From an uncultured Treponema sp. (lineage in GTDB: Bacteria > Spirochaetota > Spirochaetia > Treponematales > Treponemataceae): 15,566 nt of DNA. The stretch lies in NCBI GenBank assembly GCA_934699065.1, contig CAKUWD010000053.1, positions 1 to 15,566 of the forward strand, read 5' to 3'. The position numbers and the translations under genes were made by a program. The notes under the pieces were generated by a model. The model saw nothing but the letters and a program-made list of their open reading frames with translations. It did no database searches and had not been told where the DNA came from. Positions 14,079-15,566 of this stretch are shown piece by piece; the first letter of the stretch is position 1, and the number at the start of each line of letters is the position of its first letter.

Positions 14079-15188
14079 ATGAATCGTGAAAGAATAATTG
14101 TAAGAACCAGCATCATAGGAATTGCAGCAAATATTTTTCTTTCAATATTTAAAGCTGCTGTAGGCTTTTTTACAAACTCAATCGCTATCATTATGGACTC
14201 TGTAAACAACCTTAGTGATGCGCTATCTTCAGTAATAACAATTGTAGGTACAAAGCTTGCCGGCAGACCTGCTGATAAAAAACATCCTTTTGGTCATGGT
14301 CGGGCAGAGTACCTTACAGCCCTTGTAATTGCAGTAATCATTTTATATGCAGGTTTTACGGCTTGTATTGAGTCTGTAAAAAAAATTATACACCCGGTTA
14401 CTCCAGATTATAATATAACATCCCTCATCATTATTTCTGTTGCTGTTCTTGTAAAGATTTTTCTTGGTCTTTATGTAAAATCTAGTGGAAAAAAAGTTAA
14501 TTCAGATTCCCTTATTGCCAGTGGTCAGGACGCTTTAATGGATTCAATTATCTCTGCCTCCACAATTCTTGCTGCTGCAGTTTTTCTTATCTGGCATATT
14601 TCTTTAGAAGCCTGGCTTGGTGTTTTAATTTCCTTTGCAATCGTAAAAGCTGGTATTGAAGTATTGCGAGAAACTATAAGCAAGATTCTTGGAGAAAGAA
14701 TTGATTCTCATCTTTCAAAAGAAATTAAAAAAACAATTGTTTCCTGTGACAAAGAAATCCTTGGAGCTTATGATTTAGTATTGAACAATTACGGCCCTGA
14801 CATACACGTTGGTTCAGCTCATATTGAAGTTCCTGATACCTGGTCAGCAGATAAGATTGACTCTATGTCCCGAAAAATTGCCAATGAAGTTTATGTAAAA
14901 CACGGTGTTGCAATGAGCGCAATCGGAATCTATTCCGTAAATACAAAAGAAAACTCAGCTGCTCAGATCCGCGACCGTGTAAGCAAAATTGTCATGGAAC
15001 ATAAAGAGATTTTGCAGATGCATGGCTTTTTCGTAGACGAAAAAACAAAACTGATGCGTTTTGATATTATAGTTTCTTTTGATTCTCTGAGTATGAAAGA
15101 AATGTTCAATCACGTAGTTCAGGACGTCCGCGACGCCTTCCCAGATTACGACGTCCAGGTCCAGTTTGACGTTGATATAAGTGATTGA
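14079..15188 (+). CDS. Cation diffusion facilitator, probably manganese exporter type
   Basis: A 369-aa CDF family protein that exports a divalent metal from the cytoplasm in exchange for protons. Six membrane helices occupy about residues 8-215. The predicted transport site is N43-x3-D47 in helix 2 (VNNLSDA) and D151-x3-D155 in helix 5 (QDALMD). This N/D-only pattern, lacking the histidine of zinc CDFs, matches manganese exporters such as MntE. HPFGHGRAEY (69-78) is conserved. The cytoplasmic part holds a first metal-sensing domain (DIHVGSAHIEVPD) and a second, repeat-like region to the end, as in longer clostridial CDFs. ATG 14079 follows GGGAG (14065-14069). A GTG at 14025 is in frame but lies within the hairpin repeat, so I reject it. 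A convergent terminator follows. Confidence 0.88.
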   Translation: MNRERIIVRTSIIGIAANIFLSIFKAAVGFFTNSIAIIMDSVNNLSDALSSVITIVGTKLAGRPADKKHPFGHGRAEYLTALVIAVIILYAGFTACIESVKKIIHPVTPDYNITSLIIISVAVLVKIFLGLYVKSSGKKVNSDSLIASGQDALMDSIISASTILAAAVFLIWHISLEAWLGVLISFAIVKAGIEVLRETISKILGERIDSHLSKEIKKTIVSCDKEILGAYDLVLNNYGPDIHVGSAHIEVPDTWSADKIDSMSRKIANEVYVKHGVAMSAIGIYSVNTKENSAAQIRDRVSKIVMEHKEILQMHGFFVDEKTKLMRFDIIVSFDSLSMKEMFNHVVQDVRDAFPDYDVQVQFDVDISD

Positions 15189-15201
15189 AGTAATGACTTG
15201 C

Positions 15202-15299
15202 TTTTTGAAAAAAATGCGGAGCAGAAAAAGGACCTCGCGGAGCGTCATTTTCTCCCAGCGAAGCGAGTCATTTTTCTGCGGGAGCATTTTTTTCAAAAA
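15202..15299. terminator. Large bidirectional hairpin between the CDF and dehydrogenase genes
   Basis: Outer arms TTTTTGAAAAAAATGC (15202-15217) and GCATTTTTTTCAAAAA (15284-15299) are a perfect 16-bp inverted repeat. After a small internal loop (GGAG opposite CGGGA), CAGAAAAA (15222-15229) pairs with TTTTTCTG (15271-15278). Inside, CTCGC (15234-15238) can pair with GCGAG (15262-15266). U-rich arms on both strands and convergent neighbours suggest a bidirectional terminator. Its length and layering also suggest a mobile repeat. Confidence 0.6.
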
Positions 15300-15304
15300 A
15301 GATG

Positions 15305-15566
15305 TTAATTTACTACATTAATTGGCTTTCCACTCAACCAAGCCTTCAGATTTTCTTCCGCAATTCCCTGAAGTCTTTTTCGGGTTTCTCGTGGTGCCCA
15401 GGCAATATGTGGTGTAATAATACAATTTTTTGCATTAAGAAGAGGACAATCTTTAGCCATCGGTTCCTGAAGTAAAACATCAGCAGCATAACCTGCAATA
15501 CCATCAGCATTAAGATAATCAGCTAAATCCTGCTCAACAACAAAACCACCACGAGCTGTATTTATA
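15305..15566 (-). CDS. D-2-hydroxyacid dehydrogenase, glycerate dehydrogenase-like (C-terminal part)
   Basis: The minus strand holds an open frame of 86 codons plus a stop, running off the right edge of the window. It reads INTARGGFVVEQDLADYL, then ADVLLQEPM, NAKNCIITPHIAWAP and ends KPINVVN. This is the end of the NAD-binding domain and the C-terminal segment of the D-isomer 2-hydroxyacid dehydrogenases. N-T-A-R-G-G covers the strand before the C-terminal lobe, the Glu in QEP is the conserved acid of the catalytic relay, and the His in TPHIAW is the catalytic histidine. The C-terminus KPxNVVN is typical of hydroxypyruvate/glycerate dehydrogenases (HprA-like), which reduce hydroxypyruvate to D-glycerate. 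Substrate remains uncertain without the N-terminal half. It converges with the CDF gene. Confidence 0.85.
   Translation of the reverse strand, partial: INTARGGFVVEQDLADYLNADGIAGYAADVLLQEPMAKDCPLLNAKNCIITPHIAWAPRETRKRLQGIAEENLKAWLSGKPINVVN

Overview
The window reads as ordinary chromosomal DNA from an anaerobic, low-to-moderate GC bacterium, most likely a gut or rumen Treponema-like spirochaete. This placement is an inference. It rests on the rnfCDGEAB gene order, an F-A-L-I-S-C lipobox on the solute-binding protein, the A/T-rich codon use and short intergenic hairpin repeats. An anaerobic Firmicute or another spirochaete cannot be excluded without a database search. No phage, transposase, CRISPR array, rRNA or tRNA was seen.

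Layout, left to right. (1) 1-4552, plus strand: the Rnf ion-translocating ferredoxin:NAD+ oxidoreductase operon rnfC (5' end missing), D, G, E, A, B, ending in an intrinsic terminator. (2) 4675-6012, plus: an AzgA-type (NCS2) purine permease. (3) 6188-6691, minus: a stand-alone LeuD-like small subunit of the isopropylmalate dehydratase family with an altered active-site motif. It converges on the permease across a bidirectional terminator. (4) 6918-11802, plus: a complete branched-chain amino acid-type ABC transporter, livKHMGF, divergent from leuD. (5) 11963-13951, plus: a cytoplasmic GH31 alpha-glycosidase with its own promoter and a perfect palindromic operator candidate. (6) 14079-15188, plus: a cation diffusion facilitator with a manganese-type metal signature. 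(7) 15305-15566, minus: the C-terminal part of a D-2-hydroxyacid (glycerate-type) dehydrogenase, converging on the CDF gene across a large bidirectional hairpin.

Functionally, Rnf couples reduced ferredoxin to NAD+ and an ion gradient. The Liv importer and the purine permease bring in amino acids and nucleobases. GH31 trims alpha-linked oligosaccharides inside the cell. This is a fermentative, scavenging lifestyle, and no new multi-gene system is evident.

The most interesting layer lies between the genes. Two families of short hairpin repeats are scattered through the window. Family 1 is a 25-bp unit whose stem bases change in a compensatory way between copies. It sits inside the rnf and liv operons and is read into the C-terminus of LivM. 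Family 2 has a GGTTGAGT...TATCGAAACC frame around an inner stem that differs in each copy. It sits between livK and livH and as an inverted pair before the CDF gene. The open frames upstream of rnfE, livG and the CDF gene run back into these repeats, so long start calls there are probably wrong.
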